From: Phoronis australis
Lineage: Eukaryota > Phoronida > Phoronidae
Length of the DNA: 62,000 bases
NCBI GenBank assembly: GCA_002633005.1
Contig: NMRA01000631.1
Coordinates: forward strand, 2,256-64,255
Reading direction: 5' to 3'
Positions 1 through 14,100 of the stretch are shown here, piece by piece. A model generated the notes under the pieces. It was not told where the DNA came from. It searched no databases and saw only the letters and a program-made list of their open reading frames with translations. Position 1 is the stretch's first letter; every line of letters starts with the position of its first letter. A program made the translations under genes and the position numbers.

Positions 1-207
1 CAAGAATACAACTGGTTAGAACAAGTGCAAATTAAATTTTGCAGGCGTGTATTGGGTGTAGCTAATTCATGCTGAAACAATGCTGCACTGAGCGCATGTC
101 GGCGGTTGCCGTTATTTACTAATCACTATGTTGCCGTGATCACGTATTGGTTCAAACTTCTCAAAATGCCTCCTCGCATGACTTTGACCAAAATGGTCGG
201 CACTCCC
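1..207 (+). mobile_element. Non-LTR retrotransposon reverse transcriptase C-terminal remnant
   Basis: Read in frame from base 1, the sequence gives the post-catalytic part of a LINE polyprotein. Visible pieces are Q-I-K-F-C-R-R-V-L-G-V, a run like the N-A-A-L found in many LINEs, R-L-P-L-F and I-T-Y-W-F-K-L-L. This pattern follows the thumb of many invertebrate LINE reverse transcriptases. There is one in-frame TGA near base 79, and the coding pattern fades after about base 200. It is a 5'-cut fragment entering from the left edge, a dead copy. The clade cannot be decided from this piece. Confidence 0.6.
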
Positions 208-234
208 GAAATTGAGCCACATCTCGGACTTACA

Positions 235-910
235 CAGCCGATTTCATAAAGGTGGTTTAATGTTTAACCTGGTTTAAACTGGACTTAGACCAGGCTTCTG
301 CGGATTCTTCAGAATACGACTGGTCGAGCAGCTCGTCATCGTCATAAGCGCTACGGGTTTGACTGAAGACAGCATTTTCTGATTCTTCTGAGTTCCACCT
401 CCATTGGTCTCCGATTTAATGTTGTCAGGAAGGGGTCTTGCCCCCCCCCCTTTGGCCGCGGAAAATAAGCACTGAAATGGCACGGAAATAAATTTGGACA
501 TTTATGATGTTACGGCTAATCGTGAGCATGTACTTTAATGTGTGTATACGTGTGTTGGTCACACACTTTACATTTTTCCTCATGAGAAAAGCTTTTACGC
601 CTTTTTCGCAAATTTCTACACTGATTCTACTATATAGTGTGCGCCATTGTATACCCACGTGATCAAGGTTTCATTGAAGCACTTCAATAGTTTCTTTGTT
701 GGGTTAAACCAGATCGACACAGCAGGGTGGCTTAGATACTTTAAAACCTGGTTTTACTAAACCAGCTCTCTGGTCTAACAAAACCAGGCTTTCAGACTTT
801 TAAACCACGTTGGTGAAATGCAAATTGGGTCTAAAATTAGACCAGGTGTAGGAAGACCAGGTTTAAGTCTTAAACCTGGTTTTTTTAAACCACTTTTATG
901 AAATCGGCTG
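235..910. mobile_element. Short inverted-repeat DNA element (MITE-like)
   Basis: The left end reads CAGCCGATTTCATAAAGGTG and the right end is its reverse complement with one change, continuing into a shared GTTTAA stretch (about 26 bp of terminal inverted repeat). The interior has further small palindromes built on the words ACCAGG, CCTGGT and GGTTTAA. No transposase is seen. A TTA lies close outside both ends, which would fit the 3-bp duplications of PIF/Harbinger elements, but the spacing differs by two bases, so the family is not settled. Confidence 0.6.
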
Positions 911-2576
911 TTAATGTTTTACTCCACGGTAGAGCTAACGGCTGTCGGCTTGTGCACACAAAAACTGTGAGTTAACCGGCACTCACCTTGCACGTTGCAG
1001 CCGTTTAAGTGAAAAACTATATAGTTAACGCCATTGCATAATCCTCCGCCTTTTGTAACAAAAAAGTCTGTCGTCGATGACCCGCACACGCACTCACTCT
1101 CATACGCAGACGAACATCAAAACAAACGTCACGTTACAACAACGTGTGTTCATCAAGAGATTTTTCTCGTGTTGTGGGGTACGATGTAGCGCAGATTTGG
1201 ATTTAATCGCAATTAATCTGGACTCCACATGAACTTTAAAAATTGTAAAACACAAGGAAGATTTCAGGTAATTTGTTGAGTCGAAACTATATTTTTATTC
1301 AAGAATTCAAGTTTTCCTATTGACGATCGCGATTCAGCGACCTATCCGTCGGCAAGTTTTCGCCCTAGGATTTCAGCACAATTTTTTGAAAAATGATCGT
1401 AATTTAACAACGGAGTTTGATAGCAATGCACCACAATTTTGTTGAAAGGCTGTCATAGGCTACAAATACGTCACAGAGCATAAATTTGATGAATCCTAGC
1501 TTCCGATTTTACCCGGCGTTTCGGAAACCGGGTTTCAACTGCCTTAGGCTACAAAAAGCGTCCCTTCCCGTGAAATTAATTTTTCTAAGCGTTTATTAGA
1601 GCCAATACAGTATACATCTTTCCACCAAGGCTAGGTGATGCAACGACATTATTCTTTGTTGCATTAGTTAACTGGTCTTGGCTCATTATCATTTTATGGC
1701 CTGGTCATCCATTCAGCCAAAAGTAGTTCCAGCGGTGGCTTATCAGCCAATTATTCACGCATGCTGACTCACAATAGAAGCCTGATAAGAGTGAAGGTGG
1801 ATAAATGCGGTGTTCTTACAGTTTCTTGTGGTAGTGGATGTGTTCACGACATGCAAAAGTAAAACGTACCTTCATAAGAAATCACAGTACACAAAAACTT
1901 CGCATATCAATACAGTATCAGGATAATTTATATTTGACACAAATATGTGAGTAATTACATTTATTTGGCTCAAAAAGTGCTCTCTGCTTCTCATGATCAA
2001 GTAGTCGAGGGATTGATGATGAAAGCCGCGCGAAATTAGACTTTCGGATTTAGCTCGCGAGCGTCCTTCAAAAACCCGGATGTGCGAAGACCGTCTGCCA
2101 TGACATCACGGAATCACGTCCTTGAATTTGTGATTTTGGCATTCTTTTGTCATTTTTGTCGCCAAATCACCACTCGACGGCAATTTGAAGAGATCGAATG
2201 AAAGAAAGCCGGTATTCTAAGAGTTGTCCGATGCTAGTTTCGTGGAGTTCCATGCACATTTGAGTAGAAAATTCTGAACAAACAGAATTCGAGTGTCCAA
2301 CCTTTATGTTTTCTTATTATATATTATTGAGTGACGTCATTTGCGATAAACCCAAGCGCCTGTGGTACATAGTAAACGCTCAGAATAGGGTTAATAACCC
2401 TAGGGTCTTGCTAGAAAAGTAGAACTTCACGAGTCTACGCGAGATATTGCCGTGTGTTTCACATGAGAGCATGTGATTTTGGCTTGATTTTCTCGCCGCG
2501 ACACAGGTACTGAACTCTACCCAGATTACTGTGGTTGACTCGAGTCAGATTGTAAACAAGTCACCGCGTAAGATAG
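911..2576. other. Gene-free stretch
   Basis: No exon pattern, RNA gene or repeat was recognised here on either strand. Open frames are short and show no domain. Confidence 0.5.
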
Positions 2577-4015
2577 TCAGGTGTCCCAACCGTGACAATT
2601 GAGCCACTTTTTGACAAGTAATTTCTCAGCAATTGGCAAACAAAATTCGTGGATCTTCAGGGTGTCACCAACAAGTTTACAGTGTCTCAGAAAAAATGTA
2701 AAACATGTGGAAGTACTGTGAAACTCAACTTGATACAGCACTAGGAAAAATGCAATATCACTGTGACTTATCGTGTCCATGCTCTGGTCGGCTGGCATCT
2801 GTCCGCCGGGACTCAAAAATTTGCCTGCCTAGGTCTTAAGTCTATTATTTTTTATTGTCAGAGCTTGCTCCAAATTCTGTCCAATGCCTTTGAGTGAAAG
2901 TGATAAATTTACTACAACTGAAAACTTTTTGAAGGAGAAAGGGCCGGGACGCGGAGGACTGAATCGTAACACAGTGAGGAAAAGTTACCAGGAAAAGGGT
3001 GGAGTTGGGCTACTGTCACTATAGACTTAATTACTAAAATACGCAACACAGGGTCTATTGCGCGTAAAAGTGACAGTGGGAGGCCCAAGACTGCCATGTT
3101 GGAAAGAAAACGAGGATCGTGTTGAGGACTGACGATTCAATCCCAGGGTGACCCGGGGAATCACAAATCTCTGCGGAGAGAAGTGAACGCAAGTCGATTT
3201 ACAAGTGAGCAAGTCTTCTGTGCAAGGGAGCTAATCCTTTACAGAATGTGGGTATCATATAGAGAGATCAAAATGTTAGAAAGAAAAGAAACTCTCGATG
3301 TCCGAGTCGATACTAGCATGACCGCTATTCAGCTACTCAGTTGTGAAAAGAATCATTTTCACTGATGAATCGCTAAAATCGACAAAACGGTCGTGTTTAG
3401 GGAAACAAAAACGAGAAATTCAGCCTTCTCGACTCGTCATGAGACTTCCAAATATTCCCGGGAATAATTACGTGTTTTAGCAAGATGGGGCTAATTGAAA
3501 CAAACAAATGCCAGGCTGATATAGAGGAAGCCATACCAAAAATCATAAACAAGGGTGAGTGGTCTCCGCTCAGTCCCGACAGCAATCCAATGGACTATGC
3601 CATTATGGGACTCACTGGAGGAGAAAGTTTACCGGGGGAATGAGAGACAAACTGACTAGCAGAAGTCAAGTTAAAAGACAGGATAAATATATTATGTCCT
3701 GGGAGGAAATCTCCATGGAAGAAATACGGAAAAGCATTTGTGGTTGGAAGAAACGGCTCCGTTTAGTTGCGGAGGAAGATCAAGGCCACACTAAGCACAG
3801 ACTGAAATAAGAGAGCTTCCCTTTGATATTTTGTTTTTTGACCTGATGTTTTTAATTTGACAGTACTCGCACATTTGGACACAGATCTCTGTGATATCTT
3901 GCACATTTGTTGATGGTATCCTAAGGCGCATCTGTAAGAAATTTGAAAAAATCGGTTCATATGTTGCTGAGAAATTACTTGTCAAAAAGTGCCTCACTTT
4001 CTTGGTACACTTATA
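2577..4015 (+). mobile_element. Tc1/mariner-family DNA transposon, decayed
   Basis: Both ends are recognisable. The left arm contains CACTTTTTGACAAGTAATTT at about 2605-2624 and the right arm (about 3963-3995) is the inverse, with one mismatch over about 32 bases (GAGCCACT versus GAGGCACT). The outer 20 bases of each end are also related (AGTGT-CCAA). TA dinucleotides lie near both edges. A broken mariner transposase lies between on the plus strand. The overall size of about 1.4 kb fits a mariner. The copy is old: the reading frame is broken several times and the central part of the catalytic domain is shortened. Confidence 0.75.
3183..3810 (+). pseudogene. mariner-type transposase pseudogene
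   Basis: Pieces of a DDD transposase are spread over three frames. F-T-D-E-S at 3358-3372 holds the first catalytic Asp, Q-D-G-A at 3481-3492 the second, and S-P-D-S-N-P-M-D-Y at about 3572-3598 the third. After that comes a family-typical C-terminal tail with S-M-E-E-I-R-K-S-I and the end near 3810. The first and second Asp are only about 40 codons apart, against roughly 90 in intact mariner transposases, so an internal deletion has occurred. In-frame stops and frameshifts make it inactive. It lies inside the inverted repeats at 2577-4015. Confidence 0.75.
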
Positions 4016-7000
4016 TGCCTCTTTATCAAGCAGTCGCAGGAATTCTCGCCGTCTGTGAAGGCCACAGAATGCGACACACGGGGGCACGCAGTTCGATTAC
4101 TGGCTGCATGGGTGAAAAAAAATTAGCAGACGTTCTACAACAAATTCTCTTGACGTCTTGCGGAGTGGAAGACTAGTAAGCGATATTCACTCACGACATC
4201 GTGGATTAATCGACACGCCCGTGGCCCAAGTACTTTTGAAAGCTTTCGCGTAAACAGAATCGCAAATAGCCTATCAATGACTTTGTTGTACTTCAAAGTT
4301 GTTTTTAAGCTCAAATGCCGATGTGGCAGTGTATCCCTGGTCGTAACATGGGTGATGAAAAGTTGTCTATTTAAGTTTTCACAAAACATTTTAAAGACTT
4401 ATCTCCTTGTAATTTATTGTAAAGCAAGTATCAGAACAAAAAGGAAATGAAGGAAACACGTAGGTCTAGAGGGAGTGAAACATCAGCGAAAGTAAAGCTA
4501 AAGCATGAAAACTATTCAAGGAAATGGATGAACGGCGGACACAAGTTGATGACCCATAGATCTTCAAAATTGACCCATTCATTTGAGGACTTGTGGATCA
4601 ATTGACCCATTTTTTCTAAAACGAATCTGCCATCAAGAGACATGCATGTATCGCATCACATTCGAACAATTTTCCCCAAGATTATTTTAACTGATTTATG
4701 CCGATACCGCACGTGTGAGAACTTTTGAAGATTAACCCGTGTATGTTCTGAGAACATTTTAAAAGACTAGTTCTTGTGATTTAATAGTACTTTTTCTTGT
4801 AATGTAACTTAACCACATCCTCATTGGGCGGTTCTACGGGCATGCTTCAGTGGGTATGAACTAGGCCTATCTGCATGGAGGGCACAACCACCTGTAGGTC
4901 TCTGGCACAACGGCGCCGTTGCGGTAAACTACTTTACGTCGCTAAAATCACTTACAGCTATTTATCACGGCATAAGTTTCAAGAAATTCGGGCCATAGCA
5001 GCGCTTACACAAAACTTTCAGAATATTTCCAAGAGAACGGGTTTTGCTTCAGGGGCGTTCCACAGTTCGACTCCTTGATATTTATAAAAATGCGGATTGC
5101 ACTTGTACCCTTTTGTCTAAAACTTGATTTAATCGTCGAATAATCAAGCTCCAGGTTAGAGGCGGTGAATAATCCCGAGGTTGAACTCTCCATTCGCTTC
5201 ATCGTGTTTCATCCACTAACTCGTGGAATGAGCAAGGAGCCCAAACAAAAGGTTCCATTACAAAACGATAGTTTCTAAAGATGACGCAGCATGGAACTAA
5301 AATTAGTTTTTCGGTTGATATGTCTATTACTCGGTCTCTGCCAAGTTTGAAATTCATTTTTACATACGTAACGAAGTCTAGAAAAGTCCGAGAAAAGAGG
5401 TGCCTAAATGTAACTGGAATTACTGTGAGGCTACAAAACTAAAATGGTGCATTTCGCTTCTTTAGTATGACGTCATTTTGGATCCAGTCAGACTGAGAAA
5501 CTAAACTTTTTGCTCTTATAAAATCGGTTCCATAATATTCCATACTTTGATGTGATTCCATTTCTGTTATCAAACGAACTCAACTCATAGGCAGTGCGTG
5601 TACCTGCAACTGGGCAACTTCAATAAACTCTGAAGCGTTGTGTTTGGTCGCTGGTACTGGTAGTTTCGATGTTCTTGTTGTTAACGGAAATGGAATTCTA
5701 TGACAGTAAGAAATGTTATCATGAGACCGATTTTATGAGAGAAAAAGACCTAATTAGATTATGGTTATTGAAACAGGGTGCAATGTAACTAAAACTGAAC
5801 CATACAAACAAGGCATCGTGCTTATAAGTTTTTAACAAAAATAATCACCATGATTTGAACCAGTTACATAACCTTTCCAATAAAATCAGTGAAAATGTGT
5901 ACAGCTTATTTTCAACGGAAGAGTTAAACTATAGGTTTAATCTGGAAGTATACTACTGCGCAAGCATCCTTCCTGCACACGAATAGTAGGTTTAGTCTAT
6001 ATCATAGGCAAGAACTTCTGCACAATGATTTCTTTTAACTATAAATTGTACGTCATCGTGATTCAGTTGTAATAGCTTAATGATTCATCTGACCAACACT
6101 TGTTGTTGTGCTTCTAACAGAAATGTACCCGACTCAGTATAATGGAGGAAGGTATGGTATCAAAAGGTTCAGGCTGTCGTCTACAAAAGGAAAAGGCATT
6201 TGAGTGAATAATATTGATTTCATAAAGCTGTTTGTAACGTAAAGTTCTATGTAGAATTTGATAATGTAAATATTGGAGTGTCACTGGTTCGATTGCAAGG
6301 TAACATGTAAAACTGCTTCCAAAATTCTCTATCACAGATAAAACCCAAAACCTCTGTGTATTTGCATTGGGTTGCTGGGCCATTCAAAATTTGCGCACAA
6401 TATGCAATAAAAGGATTAACCCCCAATGGTGTTAACAAAATAGTAGACATGGAACAAGTGGAGCAACAACACTTTTAAATCATTTAGTGCGACATATTTG
6501 TCTGAGAAATGATTTTACAGGCATCCTAAAGTAAAGATTCTTCCACCCACATGGCTATTAAACTCAATCGTTGGCTCCGTGCTTTTTTCAGTTTGTTCAA
6601 AAAGGAAATTGAACTACGCCAAGACGTACGATGACACTTGGCGTACCTCAATCTCCAACTGCTCCCCCACTGGTTTAGGAGCATTGGTAATTGTCCATTG
6701 TGGTGCACGTCATAATTAATGAGAAGCAGAATTCAATCTAATGCTGGTCCCAATGTACAAGACTGTAGATAATTAAGTTTATTTTGTTGAGCAGATTTCA
6801 AGGTTAACCAACAACCCCCCCTCCTCGAATCCCCTAATCTCGTCGACCAGTGCAAGTTTCAACTTAGGATTCTGTTCATGACCAGCGTTGTAATATTTCA
6901 ACAGGTATTTTTGTTACTTTTACAGTACACTCACCAGAAATTGACTTCTTTCATTTTTGGAACTTTTCGTCATATCCTGGAGTTTCCGATAGCTAATCTT

Positions 7001-7990
7001 GCCTTCAAGTTTCAAAATTGTGCGACTCTTTCTATGAATACCTCTAGATTTTTTTGTTTCTTCAAGATTTTCGTGGGACCCATCATCTAGCTCAACAAAA
7101 TTCACCTACTTGCTAAAAATGACCAAATACCAAGAAACAAACATACGTCGTATTTTGTACAACGTTCCCACTTTGGTTTACTTTAGACATAATCAAGCAC
7201 CTCTTTAGTTTTTCTGTTCTCAATTCCCACAATTCATTTGTTTTTTCAGTCAGCTATCTCAGTTTCTTAAGTTTTTTTCAAGAATTTCAGGCTTTTTCCT
7301 AAGCAGAGCATGACCTGTACTATCCAAAAATGGTCACTAACAGTGAAGTGGACAGCAAGATTAGCAATCTCAGGTATTTGACTGTAGTATATTGTTACTT
7401 TACTTAATTCTGATGTCCTTTTACCCTCTGTAGGGGGTAGGGAGTCCCTTGAATTTTTATAAATCCTCATATGGCCTATTAACCTCTAATACCCCACTGA
7501 TAACTTGACAAGCTATATGTATTTTTGCCCGATGGTCAGTTGGGGTTGTGGGTTTAAAATGCACCCATTCCAACATGAATGTGGTCAAAACTTTAAATTT
7601 AGCAACATTAACCTTTAAAAAAAGGATTTCTATTCAGTTTAGCAAAAGCTAAAACACATGGTTTAACCAATTCAGCCCTAATGCAGATTTCAAGCCATTC
7701 TTAGCACTTCAAAGGAGCATCCCAATCCCCCAACAGGAGGTGCTCCAAGTGTATAAACCATAGACATCACATTATTAAGATGTATGGTATAAACATTGTC
7801 TATGGATTAATAACAAAACTATTTTCTGTTTACACAATAGATGTATTTCATAACGTATCACAAAGACCTTTTTAACAGCACTAAATAAACGTGAAAATAA
7901 AAGTAAAGGCAGTCCTGACGAAGGTCACATTCAGATCCGAAACTTTTCTGGCACATCCCTTCAATCTCACGCAAGTTTACAAAAACTTGT
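4016..7990. other. Gene-free stretch
   Basis: No exon series or element was recognised. A small local repeat of the phrase ATTGACCCAT lies around 4560-4620. A palindromic TTAGGGTTATT-like patch and other short words look incidental. Confidence 0.45.
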
Positions 7991-7995
7991 AAAGG

Positions 7996-8001
7996 TTTAT
8001 T
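7996..8001 (-). terminator. Poly(A) signal AATAAA for the 8.2-24.6 kb gene
   Basis: TTTATT on the plus strand is AATAAA on the minus strand, about 165 bases past the stop codon at 8164-8166. It is the first canonical signal downstream of that stop. Confidence 0.5.
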
Positions 8002-8163
8002 CACTGCATAGCATCTGCTTATACAGCCATTTCTTAGCAATAGAATATCTGCATTTCATAACATGTATTTACTATAAGATTTTGAAAACAAAAAATAAAA
8101 GAAAAAGACAATTCACTCATACGATGGGACAGCAAACTTCCACACCTGATAATATCTACAGAA

Positions 8164-11100
8164 TTAAGATTCCACGCTTTGAAGGAATAATACAGGCTTG
8201 CATTTAATGGTCACTTGACTTCCAAGGCCACGGATAACTGGCAGGGTAAGAGCCATTTGGTCGACGATTTCTGTAGGTGCATTTATGAACATGTAAAGCT
8301 GCAACAGAAAAACACAAACATTAAAGCCTTGAACGTTTTTGATAGAAAGCTACTTGAATGAGTCGTGGGGTATGAGAATGCGTTTGCCTTCTACTTTGAA
8401 CTTTAATCAACACCATTAAAAGGGGTTGATTTGTAGGGAGCTTCTGTGAAAAGTAAATCTTTGGTTGGTCTACTAAAACTGACACAATCGTTACGCACCC
8501 GCGCTGTGGCGGGAATGAGTATGCCGATTGACTGGTCGGCCAGTCAGGAGCCGTATCGTTGTCAGTTTGATAGTGGCAAACCAATGTTTACTTAGCACAG
8601 CTCTCTTATTGTCTGCTTTCATCTGATAAGCTCAAGTAACCCAGTGATTATGTTGTAAACAGCATGCCTGACGTTAACCGATCTTTAAAATTACTATTTG
8701 CAAGGGACTTTCAAGAAATGTTGTGAGGCAGATGTGTTTTGTATGATATACTTTCACAAAAAAACTTCGAATGGAGAAAAACGGTTGCCTTTCAGAGAAA
8801 TTACTCTTAACTTTCACTTGCTGAAATTTGTGTGACTGTAGTTCTGACCAGCTTAACCAGAGTATTGTGTGCTAACATAAAAGAGTGCTTGACAAGTTTA
8901 ATCCACCTTGATTCTAGATTAGATAGTGATAGTGGAAATTTCTTGATTTTTACACTCCAGGTGAATGGTACCTAATGGTTTGTTTATTGGATTTAAATGA
9001 AATAAGCAACACTTTGGAATGCAGTCTTTTCATAACACAACAAATCTGAATAAATCTGAAACTCTTTTATGCATTTCAAAGTTTCTTAGTGTGCACTGGA
9101 AGCCTAGTTTTAGGAATACGAAAGTTGTCAACGAGACCACCTACCAATGTTTCATACTCATGTTTGCACCATCAATAAAATAAGACAAAAAATAGTTGTG
9201 AAACCAATGAGGTGAATTTATTTCACTTCGGCACTTGACTGAGAGTGAAGTTTGTTACATGGTTTTCCAGTGATGAACACCTTTCCTAGATAGTTCTCCA
9301 AATATTGTTGACACGCAATCAAGTGCATGAAAAATATAGTAAAACCATCTTTAGGCTTTCATCTCTACCTTCTCCCAGCTTTCGGCGATTTCTAAAGTTC
9401 TTCTTAGGGTGAGATCCTACCCTTCTTCATTTGTCAGGCGATAACAGTGTTCACTTGGGGTACAAAGTGTTCGTTCAGTTTCTGGACTGCCAAGTCGTAA
9501 TCTTTGGCTGTGCACCTGTCCGTTAAGGTCCAAAAAATGTCCTGTACATGGGAACCAGCGTAATATAACAGCGCCTTTGGCAATTCTTGTCAGAACCTGT
9601 CTCTATGATCAGGACTTTTCTATCGGCAAACAGCTCGAATGATTTCAACCACCGCTCCCATCTTGGTCCTACCGTGGCTAGATTGGAAAGAGTCGAAGTT
9701 TCGGAATATGTGAAAAATCTCCTTCTGCCATCTTCAAAAAGTTTCAGTGAAAATATATCCTCATCACCAATGAAACGTCATCGGTGAACGAAGAATATAA
9801 AACCAATTGAATTATATAAGAATTACAGGCAAAGTAATCAGCATTAAAGCAAGCGACATCCAAGTGACTAAAACACATGAAGGAGGACTATTTATACACG
9901 CCATAAGGACATACGACATAGTAACATGGACAAAGATGGCAGATTATTATTAAGTTACCCTGTTTGGCTGGAATTATTAGCTTGGGTCAGACTTATCCAA
10001 ACTATCCACTTAATTGGATATGTTCAGAAATGGCACCTAAGTTTCGTAGGGACTCATGGCACACGAAAACCTACCTATCTGAGTGGTACGCTTCTTATAT
10101 ATCAACTATGTAAGTACCGTACTCCCAGGCCCGGTAATACACAACACATCAGCTTCGTTTGATCAGTTTATTTATTAATTTATTTATTTTTTAATACATT
10201 TTATTTCTAAATACACTAATATTTACAAACAATAAGATCTTTGCAAATGAAACACAGGCACACACACACACGCACACACATATCTAAAATATAGAAATTC
10301 ACGGTTGGTCTCAAATAAATAGGCATTGATGGTTTCCCAAAAGGCAGTTTTGCGGGGTTGTATATTCCTTACTTTACAATAATTATACAAGAAACATTGA
10401 AATTGTGAATATCTAGGAATAATCTGGTTTCTAGAACATTTATAGATGAAATACTGGCAAATAGTTAATATGGTATTGATATCTTCAAAATTACATCCAA
10501 AATATGCTGTCAAAATAACATTTCTATCTAAGATTAAATCATGTTGTGCAGTTACGTAAATTAAAATTTTCTGAATTTCACACCACAAAGTTTTCACAGA
10601 ACCACATTCCACAAACATATGGTTAAAAGTCTCAACAGTTCCACAAGATGCACACTTGTCATCACTGACTAAGTTCATCTTTTTCAAAATAAGTTTTGTA
10701 AACACTTTTCTATGAATATAGAAGTACTTAAAGGTTTTAACATAAGGAGGTAACAAGAGTTTGTGTGGAAGAACATAAATTTGTTTAATTCGTTGTCTAG
10801 AGTAAATGTCAGTTAAGATGTATTCTATATCAGGAGGCAAACAATTTTGGAAAGCAAAATATTTTTAGAAAACAAATTAGTAATTTGGCATGACTGGGGA
10901 TGTATGCATTTTGAAATTGAAGGATCAGCTTTCAACTTAATCGCACGTCTCAAAGCAGCATAATGAATCCAATTTGAAAGCTTGTATCTATTTTTCAAAA
11001 CCTCCCAAGTCAGAAATTTATTTTCAAAGTTCAAAAGATCCTTCACAAAAGTAATACCAGCCTCAAAGAAACTATTAAAGAATACAGTCCTCCTATTAAT

Positions 11101-14100
11101 CGATATGTTTTTGTTATTCCACACTACTTGGTTTACAATTGTTATGTCCTTATGTAAATGAGCACTAATTTCTTCCCAAGCAATCAAGATGTCAAGATAG
11201 AAGGTATCAATATTTGCAAGAGACAGCAATTTACAATCATAATTTGATTTAAAGATCAAAATACCTCCATATGCTTTGAAAACATACCCTGGAAACACTT
11301 TGAAAACTTCATTGTTTCCATCTAAGCAACGCGTAACCCATTTAACTAATAATGACTTGTACATAATATTTATATCAGGAACTGACAAACCACCATTTTC
11401 ATGGGTATTTACAGCCACATTTGTTTTATTCTAAGTGGTTTATTTTGCCAAACAAAATTTTTTATCATAGTATTTATCTTAGCTCTACGTTCACTGTCAA
11501 TTCCTAAATTGCTCATCACATAAATTATTTCAGTTTATTCTTGAAGTGACGGTTATCTACAAACGATAAATACAGTTCGTCAGACGACGGAACCAAACAA
11601 TGTTCTCAAAACGTTACCCAATAGTCAATACGGCTAGCACACAGGACTCGAACCGCATTAGACAAACCCACCACAAAACAGCCGTTACAGTTCAACAATT
11701 AAACACTAGGCATACAATATCCAGCAGACCTACATGAATAGACTAAACGCAAAGCCTTAACTGAATTTCATGTACTTACAGGAGTTTTCCACGGGGCCCA
11801 GCCTAATAATCTCTCTACAGTGCTTCAGAACATGTTGAAACCAATATTCGAAAATGAGCGCTGTAAATGATTGCTCAAGCTAAAAACCATCAAAATGGTA
11901 CTGCGATTGGTTAGATTACAATGGTAGCATCTATTTAGTCAATAAACAATTCCTAGGAGCGGGGGGGGGGGTAGACAGCAATTACAATGCACCCTGGAAA
12001 CGCCCTAAGATGTACATACAACGCCCCTAGTGGACATAAAGATCCTAAACAAAAGACTTCTAAAGCTCCTGCATTAACACTCCCTATGTTTAAAACACAC
12101 GATGCAAAGTGCATTTTTCGAGCCCACTCACTCACACTGTCAACCCTGTAAACTGGACAAACGACTGACATCATTAACGGTATAAAGTCAATTCCAGAAT
12201 TTAAGTGAATAAAGGCATCATGTTGCACCACAACCCACCAGTTGATTACAGATACATACACTTAAACAGTAATACACACATTAGCTCAACTGAGTGACTG
12301 GGAATGATGTGGAACAGAACAATTATGAGTATGTATTTAGACGGAACAATGTATTGCTCGTTAGCTGTCCTAATGACTGATCTAAAGAGACTCATCTTTC
12401 ACACCAGATCATACTTTCTGAGTGTTCAACTATCGGAGTATACTTTAAAGAAAGGGAAAAGTTTACCAAGCAGATGAGTCAATGACATTGTAAGGATTTT
12501 TACAAGAACACTCTTCAAAGTGGCGACATTCTCATTGTTTTCTTTTCCTATTTATGTAAAAGAAATAGGAAGCACAAGAGACTGAAAATGGTGACTGGAC
12601 AGGCCATATTGACAATGTGTCTAACTTTATTTGTTGGTAATCTATAACCTCACTGTGAATTTTTCAAAACTTTCATGAATTTTTATTGTATGCAAATCAA
12701 CTTTTAGTGACATCAGTGTGAATTTAAAAAATGAGTGTCTGCAAATTTGCAAAACCAAGTATGTTTAGTTTGAGCTAGTGCTTCAGTTAAATGTGTGTAA
12801 AAACCTGTCTCTAAAATCCTGTTACTTCTAATAAGCATGAAAACACAAAACCTCCCACAATGGAGCAGTAACCCATCCAGCATTTGAGAAGGGAATGAGA
12901 CCCTGCCTTAACCATGTATGACTATCATAATTGGAGACCTAATCAGGCCAACTTCATGAGATCAATCATATATACTCCATAGTTCGTCTAAAGCCCAAAA
13001 ATTACTTCCATCCCAGCTAGAGGGAAGAGGGCAATTTTCGTTGTGATAGGTGTTTAATTCTGATATCATAACTTTTCACAATAAGTGCTGAAAACAGGGG
13101 TTTTGTGTCTTCAAGACAATCAATTTTGGCCAAGGTGAGCACCATGACTTTCACAAACCATTACTATGGTGTAGTAAATCTGGAATTATAAAGCAGAATG
13201 TCATATGACTCATGGCCTCTAAAACATAGCACATTGATGATACTCGTCATTTCAACTCACCCTTCGCTCATTAACTACTTTGAAGGCTTCAACTTCAAGA
13301 CCTTGCTTCCTCCTACAGAAAAGCAGTTCTGATTCTTCCTTAAGAATTGCTTTAAACTCATCTATAGTCTTTCCTGAAAACAAAAGGATTGAAGTAAAGT
13401 CAGGTCTCCAGTTATTTCTGATTGCTCGTCAGCACATGGTTTGCATGGCAAATAAAAGAATTTCCAAGGACATCATGACAAATGTGTGAGAGATGCTTCA
13501 TAACTGTCACTATATTCATACATAAATACGCATACAGCCAGCCAGAGTACTTTACTGATATGAAATCGTCTAGGATACTAATCAGGATTTTTGTGTTCAA
13601 GATGTGAGACTTACACGGAGTTCTGACCTTGTCTTAGTGTCAGGGTGCCTGTGTAAGAAGTATTATACCCATTAATTTGAATGAAATCAGAAGACGTTAG
13701 ACTATATAGATTTTGGAGACAATTGAATTCTAACACTGAACTAATGTCATTTGCTTAGCACACTTTTACGTAAAGGGACAGGTTCCACGTCACATGTCAT
13801 ATGGATGTATACAGACGAAACGCATACAGTAGTGATCGCACTAAGAGTGACCGATGCCCTGACCAATGATAAGTCTAGTCTCTTCAAAGAAGTACCTATT
13901 GTATATCAAAATATATTGGCTAAACATATCACATTAATTGTAATTATCAGTGGTGGATTTAGAGGGGGGGCCAAGGCCCAACTTAAAATTCTCCCATATA
14001 AAATTTGGTAATTCGGGGTGTAGGTGTTTGACGGGCAAATTCCTGGCTAATACTCTGCCCGCCCCCCAACTCAAAATCCTGAATCCGCCCCTGGTCAAGG

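Noticed and set aside
9926-10162. A 78-codon plus-strand frame before the LINE
   Set aside because: No splice sites, no domain and no context; likely chance.
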